Below the pieces are notes generated by a model. That model searched no databases and was not told where the DNA came from. It was given only the letters and a program-made list of their open reading frames with translations. Shown piece after piece: positions 1-9,560 of a stretch of 64,000 bases of DNA (its first letter is position 1; the number at the start of each line of letters is the position of its first letter). The position numbers and the translations under genes were made by a program. Origin of the DNA: Castor canadensis (lineage: Eukaryota > Chordata > Mammalia > Rodentia > Castoridae); assembly GCF_047511655.1 (NCBI RefSeq), contig NC_133397.1:19865501-19929500 (forward strand). Direction: 5' to 3'.

Positions 1-1585
1 AACAATCAGCCAGGAGTACCCACAGCAAGGTACTGTCTGACTTCCACTCTGGTTTTGAGAAATGTCTGCAATAAAGTCAGCCATGTCCTCCATCTACCTT
101 GATGACACAGACTCCCTGGTGATGATAGAGAACCTGTCCCTCCCTCTTATATGTCTGCATAAATTTTTTTATACTTAGGATTAGTTGACTTCTACGTCAT
201 GTAAGGATTTGAAAAACAACTTAAAAGAAAAAAGCAGAGGAAATTAAACACTTGCTATCATACAGTAAGTGCTAAATGAATATCTGTTATTGACATTTTC
301 ATCATTAGTACATCTTTATTTCATATGTTTTCACCCCAACTCACAGTTCTGTTACTTTTGAACAGTGCATACAAACCAACTGCCACATGTCAATCCTCAT
401 TCCCAGTAAAAACAGCCTTGATTATATCGCCTAGGTCATGTCTGCCACCATTTTTAAATGTTAAGACCAGTTTAATTGAATTTGCCCTGTAGATATTTAT
501 TTACCTTGGGTATATAAATATCCCAGAGTCCAGATATGTTCGGACTCTTTCTGAGTCCTTCTTTCCAAGCTTTCCAACCTTTATGTTTAAATTCTGGTTG
601 TTTCTAATGAAATTTTGCATTAGCCAGAACTCTCTGGCTACTTTTGAAATTGTCCTGAAGCTAATATTAGCATTATTGAGGGTTTAGATATAAGTGAGAA
701 GATACCTGTTACTGTCTAGGAAAATTCACAACCATCTAAAGTTAATGTGCTATCTGTGATAGCAAATTCATAAAGGATTGAGGTGTTTTTTAATGAAAAC
801 CTAGTAAATATTTTTCAAAGGTTTGAGGGTAGTGAAAAATATTAACCTACAGGCTGCAGTAGCATTACACATTTCCTTGTTTAACACTTGTTTCCAAAAT
901 TCAAGACTGAAAACTTTCATCTCAACAATACTATGTTCTTCCATTTACAACAATCTCATTTTTAAGCAGTGTGTAGTCAAAGGGTTTGATGGCATGATAA
1001 AAATGTGCCTTGCTTTATACAATCAGGTCTCTGGACACACCTGCCCTTTTCCTCCTAGAGCCTAATTGTGAGATCCTTTCATTGTGATGCCTGAGGCTTC
1101 TTCCCCATCTCCTCCCTTTGCACGTTGTCTGTTCTACTTCATAGCTAGAGAGCTTCTTTTACCCTATGCTTTAACCTGTAAGCTGCTCAAGACCCCTTAG
1201 ACGTAGGTAAGAGATAAGTCTAAAATAAATAAAAATACTGTGTTTCTGAGCAGTTTTATGTGAACAGAATTTCTAGTGAACAGCCACAGATTGAACTTTC
1301 AAGAGATGGAAACTCATACATACTTTTGGGATGCAAATTAGCAAAGCCATGTTTTATAATTTAAAATTTTTATCTCACATTCTCTTACACCAAGGTACTT
1401 CTTGAGCCAGATGGTGGCTTGTGTCACAGACTTTGGGCTATTTTAATGTTCCCTGTAATACTCAATAGGCACCTTGAGTTCAGGCCCTATTGCTTTTTTG
1501 GTGACTAAGTCATCACTTACCTTAACACCCTCTGTTCCCTGAGGGTAGAATCTCAGCAATGTGCTTGACATTCATGTTTCTACTG
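1..1585. other. Non-coding DNA, nothing clear except an L2-like relic
   Basis: This stretch is AT-rich non-coding sequence. Open frames are short, have no recognisable domains and lie in no exon-like context. The segment near 225-300 ('cagtaagtgctaaatgaat') resembles the 3' end of an ancient L2/MIR-class repeat. Nothing else is recognised. Confidence 0.5.
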
Positions 1586-1681
1586 TTTTGACAGGACGTA
1601 TAGCTCAGGTGGTAGAGCTGCTTCCCTAGCAAGCACAAGGTCAAACCTCAGTACTGCCAAAAACCAAAACAAAACAAAAAC
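1586..1681 (+). mobile_element. tRNA-derived SINE with A-rich tail
   Basis: A pol III A-box-like segment ('tagctcaggtggtagagc') is followed by a B-box-like segment ('ggtcaaacctc') and an A-rich tail ('ccaaaacaaaacaaaaacc'). A degraded direct repeat flanks it: positions 1573-1585 and 1682-1694 agree at 11 of 13 bases, consistent with L1-mediated insertion. The tRNA-like body has diverged, so this is a retroposon and not a functional tRNA gene. Confidence 0.85.
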
Positions 1682-1694
1682 CACATTTCTACTG

Positions 1695-2393
1695 GTCTCA
1701 CAAATTCTTCCTCCTAGACCCCTCTGTACAGTTATAGCACAGCTCACAAATTCTGGTAAAGAGCAACATAGGGTTACATATTCTGAAGGACCCTAAATAG
1801 CTGAAACCATTAGAAACATTATGCTAAGAACCCAAGTTTATCTCAAACTCTGTTGACTGAGTGAAGCTTGACTCTCGACACCTCCATCTGTGGGGAAAAT
1901 AGAGAATTTGTTCCCCAGAGGAAGGACTGCCTTTCGTTTGTGAACATGACAGCCTGGCTACCTCTGCTGAGAGGAGAGTAGAGATAAACAACAGCACGGA
2001 GACAAAGCCATGGCCCTGGCCCTGTTCATTAAGTAGCTGATGCAAATGAGATTTGCTGCCTAAGGCTCTGCACTGTCATCCCCTCTGCCTTCTGCCATTC
2101 ACAGCCCATGGGGACTGTGACACACAGTCAGCAGTGTGAGTGGAGGGAGAGCAGCAGGGGCCCCTGTTTTAGAGATGGTCAAGACAGAATAGTCACCTGT
2201 TCTATGTGAGTGGTAACTGTCCTGCCTCTGGCCCAATTAAGGGCTTCAAAATGAGCCACTCATGACCTGATCTCAACCTTCAATCCTACCAGAAAACAAA
2301 GGGAAAGGCCCAACAGTGGCACCAGTGAACTCTGGAGTAGAATAGGGGATAGGCAAATTCTTTACCTCTATATTCTTAAATACAGCTCAAAAA
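1695..2393. other. Non-coding DNA, no feature recognised
   Basis: Ordinary sequence. The open frames here have no recognisable domain or exon context. I see no repeat I can name. Confidence 0.5.
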
Positions 2394-2505
2394 TGCCGAG
2401 TGTCACCTATATCCCAGCACTAAGGAAGACTCCAAGCCTGAGGTCATCCTGGGCCAGCCTGGGCCATATAGCAAAATTCTATCTCAAAAATAATAGGAAA
2501 AAGAA
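2394..2505 (+). mobile_element. B1-like (7SL-derived) SINE
   Basis: The order 'cccagcac', 'gaggtcatcctgggccagcc' and 'tctatctcaaaaataatag' matches the 7SL-derived monomer of rodent B1. The copy is diverged and has a short deletion near its 5' end, so it is old. Confidence 0.7.
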
Positions 2506-4104
2506 TAAGAAGAATGCCAAGAACTATCAACACTCAATCGTTTCTCAAAAGTCTTCTGAATTTTATCTTTAGTGAAATGCCTCAGTGAGTGAAAGAATTC
2601 TCTGAAATGCAATTAAATTTCCCTTACTATATCCTACCAATCATTTCAGTCTTACTTTCATACTCTCTCATAGAGAAACACTGGCGTCTTTCTAAACATT
2701 GAAAAGTAAAGTGGAAGTTTGATCATTATAAATAATTCATCAACCAATAAATATGTACTAAGCAGCTATGAAATCCATTCCTCCTGCCCAGTGGATGGAG
2801 TCGCATTATCAATGATGAGAGTAGAAACTGCTCTCTGAAACACCCAAGCAGTGTCTCCTGTCAGTTTGGGAGTCAGAGCCACCCAGGAAAATTGTTCATG
2901 GCTCTGTCTAATTAGCACTCCTGCCACCTGCAAACAAGTGGTACTAAAAAAGGTGCTGAATTCCTGCCATTGAGGTTCCAAAAAAAGACACCATTGGCTT
3001 CATTCTGAATCTTAGAATCTAGTATTTCACTGCTTTGGGCAAAAAAGTGGAATTACACTTTCATTTTCACACAAAACAATGACTGTTAACAATAAGTCAT
3101 GCTTTAGAAACCATCCTATGGTGATCAATTCTTTCATCCATTGGCCTTACCTACCCAGACCTCCAATCCCTGCTGTTTGGTCTGGTCTCCATCTGCCTCT
3201 CATAAAAACCTCCTCACTCATCAGCTTCACTCTGAAACCTGCCCCTTTGGGGAAACCATCCTGCCAGCCTTGCTCTTGTGGAAGTTCCCCTGACCCCCCA
3301 TACTTGAAGTCTTTCCCTCATAGTTGAGTACTGAGTTCTTTTTCTTGATAACACCTTTCTTACCTCAACCCTTGTTGAGAAGAGCAGCCAGGTATGTCAT
3401 TTGGCAACCTCAATACCTTTCGGAGGAAATAAGCAGAGTGAAAATGACTAGAGTGTGAACCATCTTATACCATCCTTGTCTTCCTGATAGTCCCCAGCAC
3501 AGGGCTGAGCCCAAAAGAGATTGTCAGTAAACTGCTGATTAAATGACTGACATGTGTCTTTATGACACATACAGAGAAAAGTGGCCCCAGTGAAAATTCA
3601 ACTGCTGTGCCTTCTTACTTCCTGTTTTAATCAACATCATGGGGGTTCAAATGCTAGACACACAATAGGTGCTAAATAGATTTTTATGGATTGATTAACC
3701 ACTGGAGGGACAGAGGATTATGTAGAATTTATTAATGTTTAAAGGTTTTAGTGGAGCATAATGTTAGAAAAACAAGTTTGTGTTAGAAGCACAAAACACC
3801 AACCAGCACAAAGGCTGGCAGCTGCTATGTTTTTATATCCTCCGTGTTCCTAGAAACAGATGTCCTGTCAAACCTGAGGGTTCTAATGAGGCTTCCACTC
3901 TTCCAAGTGACCTGTGTGTTCAGTAATCAAAGAGATGAGTGCCCCTCTTCTACATGGGTGCTCTGTATTCTAAAACTGATTTCCAGTCCTGATCCAGGAC
4001 TGACTGACGATAAAGGCAAAAGCAGCGTTCACTGTGTCCACCCACTGCAAGGAGAAGGCGCTGGGCTAATGACAAAGGAAATTGCATTCGTATATTGAGT
4101 GTGG
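2506..4104. other. Non-coding DNA with L2-like 3' ends
   Basis: Mostly unrecognised sequence. Two short segments, about 3473-3550 ('gtccccagcacagggctgag') and 3645-3700 ('acacaataggtgctaaatag'), resemble the 3' ends of L2-class ancient repeats. The open frame at 3079-3327 has no recognisable domain. Confidence 0.45.
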
Positions 4105-4320
4105 TGAAAAAACAGAGGCTTTGGAAGCAAGCAGGCTCAAATTCCAACTCTGCTACCTGCTCACTTCGTGGCTGCAGGAGCTCACCCTACCCTCTCTGGG
4201 ACTCAGTTTTGAGGGCTGATAATATCAATTCCACAGGTTGCTGTGATTACTGACAAAACATCATGATGCAGTAGCCACCAAACAAGTGATCAAGGTGCTG
4301 TGATTATTACTATAAATACA
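4105..4320 (+). mobile_element. MIR-type ancient SINE
   Basis: It shows the mammalian-wide MIR pattern: 'ggctttggaagcaagcaggc', then 'ctctgctacctgctcacttc', then 'ctctctgggactcagtttt' and a decayed tail. It is heavily diverged, as expected for an element that predates placental radiation. Confidence 0.7.
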
Positions 4321-4643
4321 GATAAGAAGAGGAGCGCATCTGGGAACAGTGGGTATGTGTGGGACCCCAGGCAGTCCTGATGTGCCTTCCTGCAGATGAA
4401 AGTAGAGCCCTTGTCTGCTCAGCCTCACAAAGAATGGCTTAGCCTCAGAGCAGGGAATGGATGTTCTGGAGTGTTCCAGTCTACCTCCCCATATGTTATG
4501 AGTCCACTCTTTCATAACCCATCCACTTGGAGCATATACATTGATCTTGATCGTAGAGCCCAGCTTGGGACTCAGGATGGGAGCGGGGGAGGGTTGGCTT
4601 TTGGAGTGCACCACACAGAGCTGATCCTGTACTTCATAGAGAA

Positions 4644-4847
4644 TTTTTTTGTCAGCACTGGGGCTTGAACCCAGGGCTTCACACTTGCTAGGCAGGTGGG
4701 CTACTGTAAACCATTCCACCAGCCCTTTTTTCAAGATAGGGTCTCCTGAACTATTTACCCAGGGCTGGCTTCCAACCATTATCCTCCTAATCTCTGCCTC
4801 CTGTTTTGCTGGGATTATAGGTATGAGCCACCCACTGGCCCTCTGCT
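4644..4847 (-). mobile_element. Composite B1+tRNA SINE
   Basis: Read on the minus strand, a B1/7SL-like left half is followed by a tRNA-like half containing B and A boxes; on the plus strand 'ggggcttgaacccagggctt' and 'gctgggattataggtatgag' are diagnostic. Flanking direct repeats at 4633-4643 and 4848-4858 match at 10 of 11 bases, so both halves inserted as one unit. Confidence 0.85.
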
Positions 4848-4859
4848 TTCATGGAGAAA

Positions 4860-5561
4860 TCTCTAACCATGGCCAAAGAAGGTCTCATGCACCACAACCA
4901 ACATGTTCCATGTACAATTCAGAGAGATGCATGCCAACCATGGTCACATTCCACGGATGGCACACCAAGCAGGGGAGTGAGTAACCCAGAAAAGATCCAG
5001 ACACCAGCAAGATTTATGCAGAGAGAAAAGAGAACCCCTCACACAACACAGATCCAGTTTATGTCACCAAGCCCCTGGGTACACTGGGACAGACAACCTG
5101 AATTACAATGCTCCAGATAAAATGGAACTCATGTGTAGACCAGAGCAGACATTTCATAAACAGCAGCAAACAACACCAAACAGTGACGGGCTGGGCTGAA
5201 CCCCAAGGAAGACGAAGACCTGGCTTCTGACTTTAGAAATCCTATTTCCATTCAGGGTCAGAATGAAAAGAGGGTAAGGTGAGGACAGGGTAGATGGGCC
5301 CACTGTGATTCTAATTCACATAGCTGTCTCATTCTCCCCAACAAGCTGATACCCTAGTGAACAGCTATCATGCTCTAAAACTGGAGATTTTGCAACCTTC
5401 CAGCTAGACACTGCAGCTTTGGCATCACCACACCAATGGAAATCCTCCTCTGGAGGATTCTACAGTGCTTTCTTCCCAATAATGCTAGCAAGGCAACCAG
5501 GACAGCCCTTCCCCCTTAATCTAGAGATCAGTCCAGGAAGGATTCTTGCACTGTGTACTTT
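4860..5561. other. Non-coding DNA, no feature recognised
   Basis: Unique-looking sequence. Open frames at 4851-5120 and 5419-5628 are short, lack domains and partly run into the neighbouring SINEs. Confidence 0.45.
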
Positions 5562-5775
5562 CTTCTTTCTTTTTTTGGAGGGGTGTGGGCAGCACTTGGT
5601 TTTGAACTCAGGGTCCCATGCTTGCTAGGCAGATGTACTACCACTTGAGCAACACCTCCAGCAAATTTTTGCTTTATAGAAAGGGTCTTGCACTTTTTTG
5701 CCAATGGTGACCTTGAACTGCAATCCTCCTATCTACCCATCCCTAGTAGCTGGGATCACAGACATGAGCCCTATT
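5562..5775 (-). mobile_element. Composite B1+tRNA SINE
   Basis: The plus strand shows a T-rich tail, then the reverse complement of a tRNA-like part ('tttgaactcagggtcccatg', 'ttgctaggcagatgtacta'), then a B1 part ending 'agtagctgggatcacagaca'. It has the same architecture and orientation as the copy at 4644-4847. The A-rich end merges with pyrimidine-rich flank, so the duplication cannot be placed. Confidence 0.85.
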
Positions 5776-5923
5776 TTCTTTTCATTTGAGGATCATTCCA
5801 AATTATCTGTAAAACATTAGACCTGACTCAAATTGGTAGATCTTAACCTACTCCAGACCCCGCAAACCTTGGCCATAGTTCTGTAATGCCTACAGCTATC
5901 CTACAGGATTCTCAGAATGCAGC

Positions 5924-5970
5924 CGGGGGTCGGGGTGGGGTGGGGTGGGGGGGTGGGGGGATGGGGGGGA
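5924..5970 (+). repeat. G-rich simple repeat with quadruplex potential
   Basis: Consecutive G runs of 3 to 7 are separated by single T, A or TC spacers ('ggggtggggtggggtggggg'). The pattern satisfies the usual G-quadruplex folding rule on the plus strand. It lies about 1.6 kb upstream of the CpG island. Confidence 0.8.
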
Positions 5971-5975
5971 CACGG

Positions 5976-7494
5976 ACTGCATACTCACTATTGGTGGATC
6001 CATGCAGATCATCTCAGAGAACGGCATCCTACAGGATTGACTCATGGCCCATAGCTTTCTTCTCCTTCTCTTTGCATTTGAGTTGCTTGAGATATTACCT
6101 GTGCATCTATTTTAAATCCCAAGTAATCCCTGCTTTTCCATTTTACTATCTACACTCTTATCTATCACCTCTCATTCACCATTGTACAAGCTTAGTATTC
6201 AAACCACATCTGTCATTCACCTTCGGGTGTTGTTCCAGGGCCCTTGGGAGCTTTCTCTCCCCCCACCCCACAACTCTCACCCTGTTCCTCTTTGAGGGGC
6301 CTCTGTCACTTTCTTAATGGCACACGGGTTTTCCTGGATGTCCTGTCACCAAAGGTGGATTCCTTCCTAAAGTGCTCTGCACTATGTCCCCCATCAATTT
6401 GCCCCCCTTCATCCACACACCAAAACTCCATCTATTTTTTTTTCCAGGAAATGCAGTTACTCTAACACCAATGGGCTATTCCCTAAGAGTCCTCTTTCCT
6501 TTTCACTGACAGTCCTTCTGCTACCCTCAGTAGATTATTATTTATTATTTATCAGCCACGACACTGTACTGTGCTTCCTACAAGATATTAAAGAAGACAC
6601 AACCCCTGCACTGAGTTTACAGCCAAGGAGAGTGAAGCTTTGGATCAGACATCACAGGAAACAGAAAAAAGGGGTTCACTGACAAAGTCCTTGCTTTGCC
6701 CAGGCAGATGGGGGCCTAGCAGAGCCCTCCCCCTATGCAGCAGCTCAACAGCTAATGGGATCCCTATCCTACTGTACCCCCTCCCCAATTTCTAACCAGG
6801 CCTTAGGCCTCAGTGCTTTGCCTGGGGGAGTGGCGGGAGGGTAGTGAAATGAAGATGGGGCCCACCAGCCTTTACCTTCATGCTGGGGGTGTAGGATGGA
6901 GGGGAGGAAGGGTGAGAAGATATCTTTTCTCTGAAACTCAAAACCAGGTGAGGGGGAGGTAGGGGAGAAGGGAGAAGTCCGGGAATCAAAAACAAACCTA
7001 GACAGTTAACAAGGGGGCAGGGTGGGGGGGAGACTGATGCAGAACATAAGTGTTCTAGGGAAATGGAAAACCTCTCATTAGGGTTACCACAGGCCTCCAG
7101 CCAAACTTTCCTCTTATTGTTGAAATTAGGGTCTTCATGAACAGCGTGTAGAACTAAAGGAGATGGACTGAGAAGTCCGCGTGGACAGTGAGAGAGCGAG
7201 TTTGGGGTGAGGTGGAGGTGTCAGTGTTGACAGGAAAGCTAACGTGGTCTGAGTGACAGAGGAGGGTTGGTGTGAAGAGGAAAGTTCGAGTACACTGAGA
7301 AGTCGGGCAGACAGAGAGCTGATAGACAGGACTAGCATAGCTAGCCAAGGTCTTTCAGACACTGACACAATTCTTGCTCCTTCCTCAGGCTGGAGTGTCA
7401 TACGCAGAGAAGCTGAAAGACGATTGGACTCTTCTTTCTCAAACTTTTCCACCAGTTTTCTCAGGTGTTGAGAGTAAACTAGGAGCTAGCCTCG
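5976..7494. other. Upstream flank of CpG island; unique non-coding DNA
   Basis: The sequence becomes purine- or pyrimidine-skewed and progressively more GC-rich towards 7490. The frames over 6200-6470 are proline/serine-rich translations of C-rich sequence and look non-coding. No interspersed repeat is obvious, as is common next to active promoters. Confidence 0.4.
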
Positions 7495-7750
7495 GTCCTG
7501 GTCCTCCAACCCTGGGCCGGCGGAGCCAGGAGGCCGGGGCCCAGCAGCCCCACCACGCGCCGTGCGTCTGCCGGGCGCGGCCGCAGAGCCTGGCTAGCCG
7601 GGAGCCACCGCAGGGGGCGGGGGCGGCGGACAGACGCCGGACACACCCGCTGGCACTCCGCCCCGGGCTCGGCGCGCGCGGCTGCAGGGGATCCCTCGGG
7701 TCCCGGTAGCGGCGCGCGGTGCCGGGCTGGGGGCGCCCCGCCTCCCCCAC

Positions 7751-7798
7751 CCTCCGCCCCCGCCCACTCGGGCGCCTGTGATTGGCTCCGCCCGCCCC
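7751..7798 (+). promoter_or_regulatory. GC boxes and inverted CCAAT box of the core promoter
   Basis: 'attggct' at 7781-7787 is an inverted CCAAT box, the core recognised by NF-Y. It is followed at once by 'ccgcccgcccc' (7788-7798). A second C-rich GC-box cluster lies at 7751-7767. Both are Sp/KLF-type sites. No TATA box is visible, typical of CpG-island promoters. Transcription probably starts within the next 100 bases or so on the plus strand; this is inference. Confidence 0.6.
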
Positions 7799-7873
7799 TG
7801 GCTGCGCGCCGAAGCCCGCCTCCCTCGCTGCTAAAGCAGACGGTACCCGGAGCGGAGCGAGCCAGAAGGGAGC

Positions 7874-8008
7874 ATGGTCCCCGCGCCGCGGCCGCGCCAG
7901 CCCCCGCGCCGCCGCCGCCGTCCCCGCCACCGCGGATCTAGCCGCAGTTCCAACCCGGGTCCCGGCTCCGCAGGGCTCGCCAGCAGCCCCGGCGATCGCC
8001 GAGCCTGA
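7874..8008 (+). other. Candidate upstream ORF, 44 codons
   Basis: An ATG in a strong Kozak context (A at -3, G at +4; 'agcatgg') opens a 44-codon frame rich in Arg, Pro and Ser that ends in TGA at 8006-8008, well before the donor. If transcription starts upstream of 7874, this would be the first start codon a scanning ribosome meets. No domain is recognised, so a regulatory uORF is more likely than a functional peptide. Confidence 0.4.
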
Positions 8009-8023
8009 GCTCAGCCCCCGCCA

Positions 8024-8058
8024 GAGCCCCGAGCCCCGAGCCCCGAGCCCCGAGCCCG
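8024..8058 (+). repeat. Tandem 7-bp repeat (gagcccc)n in the 5'UTR
   Basis: Four exact copies of 'gagcccc' run from 8024 to 8051, followed by a fifth copy with one change. The unit lies inside the likely first exon and could vary in length between individuals. Confidence 0.9.
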
Positions 8059-8110
8059 GAGCCAGCCCCAGCCCCGCGGCCGCCGCGGCTGCGGGGAGAG
8101 GGCGGGGGCG

Positions 8111-8149
8111 ATGCTGCCGGAGCCGCCGCCGCCGCCGCCGCCTCGATGA
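8111..8149 (+). other. Candidate short uORF encoding a proline run
   Basis: An ATG with G at -3 opens a 12-codon frame, Met-Leu-Pro-Glu followed by seven Pro and Arg, ending at TGA 8147-8149. The proline codons come from a (ccg)n run. Proline runs slow ribosomes, so this uORF could influence downstream initiation. Translation is not demonstrated. Confidence 0.4.
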
Positions 8150-8172
8150 GAGCCGCGCCGCACCGCGCATAG
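8146..8172 (+). other. Candidate uORF overlapping the previous stop (ATGA)
   Basis: The ATG of this 8-codon frame overlaps the stop of the preceding uORF in the sequence 'cgatgag'. It ends in TAG at 8170-8172. The Kozak context is weak (T at -3). The stop-start overlap could allow termination-reinitiation but may be accidental in such GC-rich sequence. Confidence 0.3.
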
Positions 8173-8238
8173 CCGCACAGGCTGACAGGCAGAAGGACTG
8201 ACTTCCCTCTCCCAGGCATCCTCCCTGGGCTGCCGGGA

Positions 8239-8269
8239 GGCGGCGGCGGCGGAGGAGGAGGAGGAGGAA
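8239..8269 (+). repeat. (cgg)n/(agg)n triplet tract in the 5'UTR
   Basis: Four cgg units are followed by about six agg/gga units within the likely first exon. Such trinucleotide tracts in CpG-island 5'UTRs are often length-polymorphic. Confidence 0.85.
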
Positions 8270-8460
8270 GAAAAGGGAGAGAAGGCGGAGAGCAGGAACG
8301 CGAGGAGGTGGACCTGGATCCGTTTCTCCCGGCCAGGACGCGAGCGGCCCCAGCCACCGCTACCCGCCGGCGCTGTCCCCTATTCATCAGCCCTCCTGCG
8401 CCCACCCGCGACCCCGGGCTCTCTGCGCGTCGGGCCGGGGCCGGTGCGGCGCGGCCGCAG

Positions 8461-8466
8461 GTAAGA
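8461..8466 (+). promoter_or_regulatory. Consensus 5' splice site
   Basis: 'cag|gtaaga' matches the U1-pairing donor consensus, with the exon ending at 8460. It fixes the strand of the promoter-proximal transcript as plus. Confidence 0.7.
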
Positions 8467-9560
8467 GCCGGGCCGGGGCTCCTAGGATGTGGCGCGGGGC
8501 CCTAGGGTCCAGGTGGCTGCTCGTGCGGGGCCAGGCTTGGGAGCGGGGCCCGGGAACCCGGAACGCTGGGATCGGCTCTGGCAGCAGCCGTGGCTGGAGC
8601 CTCCCGCGTCTGGACTCGCAAGGCTGCAGGAGCCCTTGCGCCTGCGCTGCTCCGGTATAAAAAAAGAAAGGGGGGGAAAACTTCCTGCCCCCGGGTGTGT
8701 TTGCAGTGGGCTACCTGGGGGTATTGTCGCGATGGTCAAAGGTGGTGGAAGCGAGTGCGACCCTCGGCCCGGGCAGCCCCGGGCTGGGCCCAGCAGCGCG
8801 CGCGCCCCTTTCCAGGCCACCTCCCCCTGCGCGGCCCAGGCCCCCCTCCGGGCTGGGGACCAGGAGACACTGGAGGGGTGGCCCCCGGGGCGGCCGCGCG
8901 CCCTACCCTTTGAGGAGGTGCGCGCCTCGGTGCTACGAGAAGCTGGATAGGGTTTCTGTCCCTCTTGCGTCCTCAGAGCCTGCATTTGGGGACTGGGGTT
9001 TCTTCACTCGATCCCAAGTAACTTTCGAGGTAGAAGAGCTTGAAAACCGTCTGGAGGGAACCCACACAAACCTTGTTGCGACTCCCTTCCCCACTTCCCT
9101 TGACACCCTGTGGGTCCCAGCGTGTTGAGGAAGGCCAGGAAAGGAGACCTTCGGGGATGGCGGAGGGCGAGGACGTGGTGTCTGGTGGGGAGGGTTGTTT
9201 ATGTGTGGGATAGTGGACCCGGAGACTCATAATGTGGGAGTGTGGACGCGCGCTCCGACTGCCGCGGGGGGTGCAGGCTGGCCTAGGGCTCACGTCCCTG
9301 TCTCCGTGGCCTGGAGGAGATCGAGAGCGCGAGGGTTATCTGCGGTCGCGCGCGGGTGCCGGCGCTGGGCAGCGTGGGCCCCGGGGCCCCAAGGGAGAGG
9401 CGTGCTCTCCCGGGACCGGAGAGCGTAGCCGAAGAGCCCGGGTAGGTCCGAGGCGGCTCCCCGGGCCGGTCGGGTGTGCGTTGGCTGGGGAAGGTGGGGA
9501 CGCACTGCCTGCCTGTGGCTGGCGGTATCCGCAGGGGGGGTGGCGGCAAAGAGCGAACTC

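Larger units (their letters stand above)
7830..8460 (+). other. Likely first exon (5'UTR) of an unidentified plus-strand gene
   Basis: The 3' boundary is a textbook donor: the exon ends 'gccgcag' and the intron begins 'gtaagag' at 8461. The segment lies just downstream of the CCAAT/GC-box cluster in the CpG island. No long convincing frame begins here and stays open to the donor with protein-like composition; the translations are Ala/Pro/Arg/Gly-rich, as any GC-rich sequence gives. I therefore read it as a 5'UTR exon with the main start codon in a later exon outside the window or not recognised. The 5' boundary is approximate. I do not recognise the gene. Confidence 0.6.
7495..9560. promoter_or_regulatory. 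CpG island promoter
   Basis: About 2 kb of very GC-rich sequence with dense CpG, including many gcgc, ccgcgg and cgcg words, stands out sharply from the AT-rich, CpG-poor surroundings. It contains GC boxes, an inverted CCAAT box, a long GC-rich transcribed-looking segment and a consensus splice donor. Density fades through 9560-9900. No interspersed repeat lies within it, which fits a germline-unmethylated promoter. Bidirectional activity is possible and cannot be judged from sequence. Confidence 0.92.

Noticed and set aside
4261..4779. 172-residue minus-strand frame
   Set aside because: Part of it is SINE sequence and the rest overlaps a MIR; no domain is recognised.
7439..8170. 243-residue minus-strand frame in the CpG island
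   Set aside because: Ala/Arg/Gly/Pro low-complexity translation of GC-rich DNA. It is antisense to the exon with the good donor and has no domain.
7830..8460. Naming the gene from its 5'UTR
   Set aside because: I do not recognise the exon, and no coding exon is visible in the window to confirm any guess.
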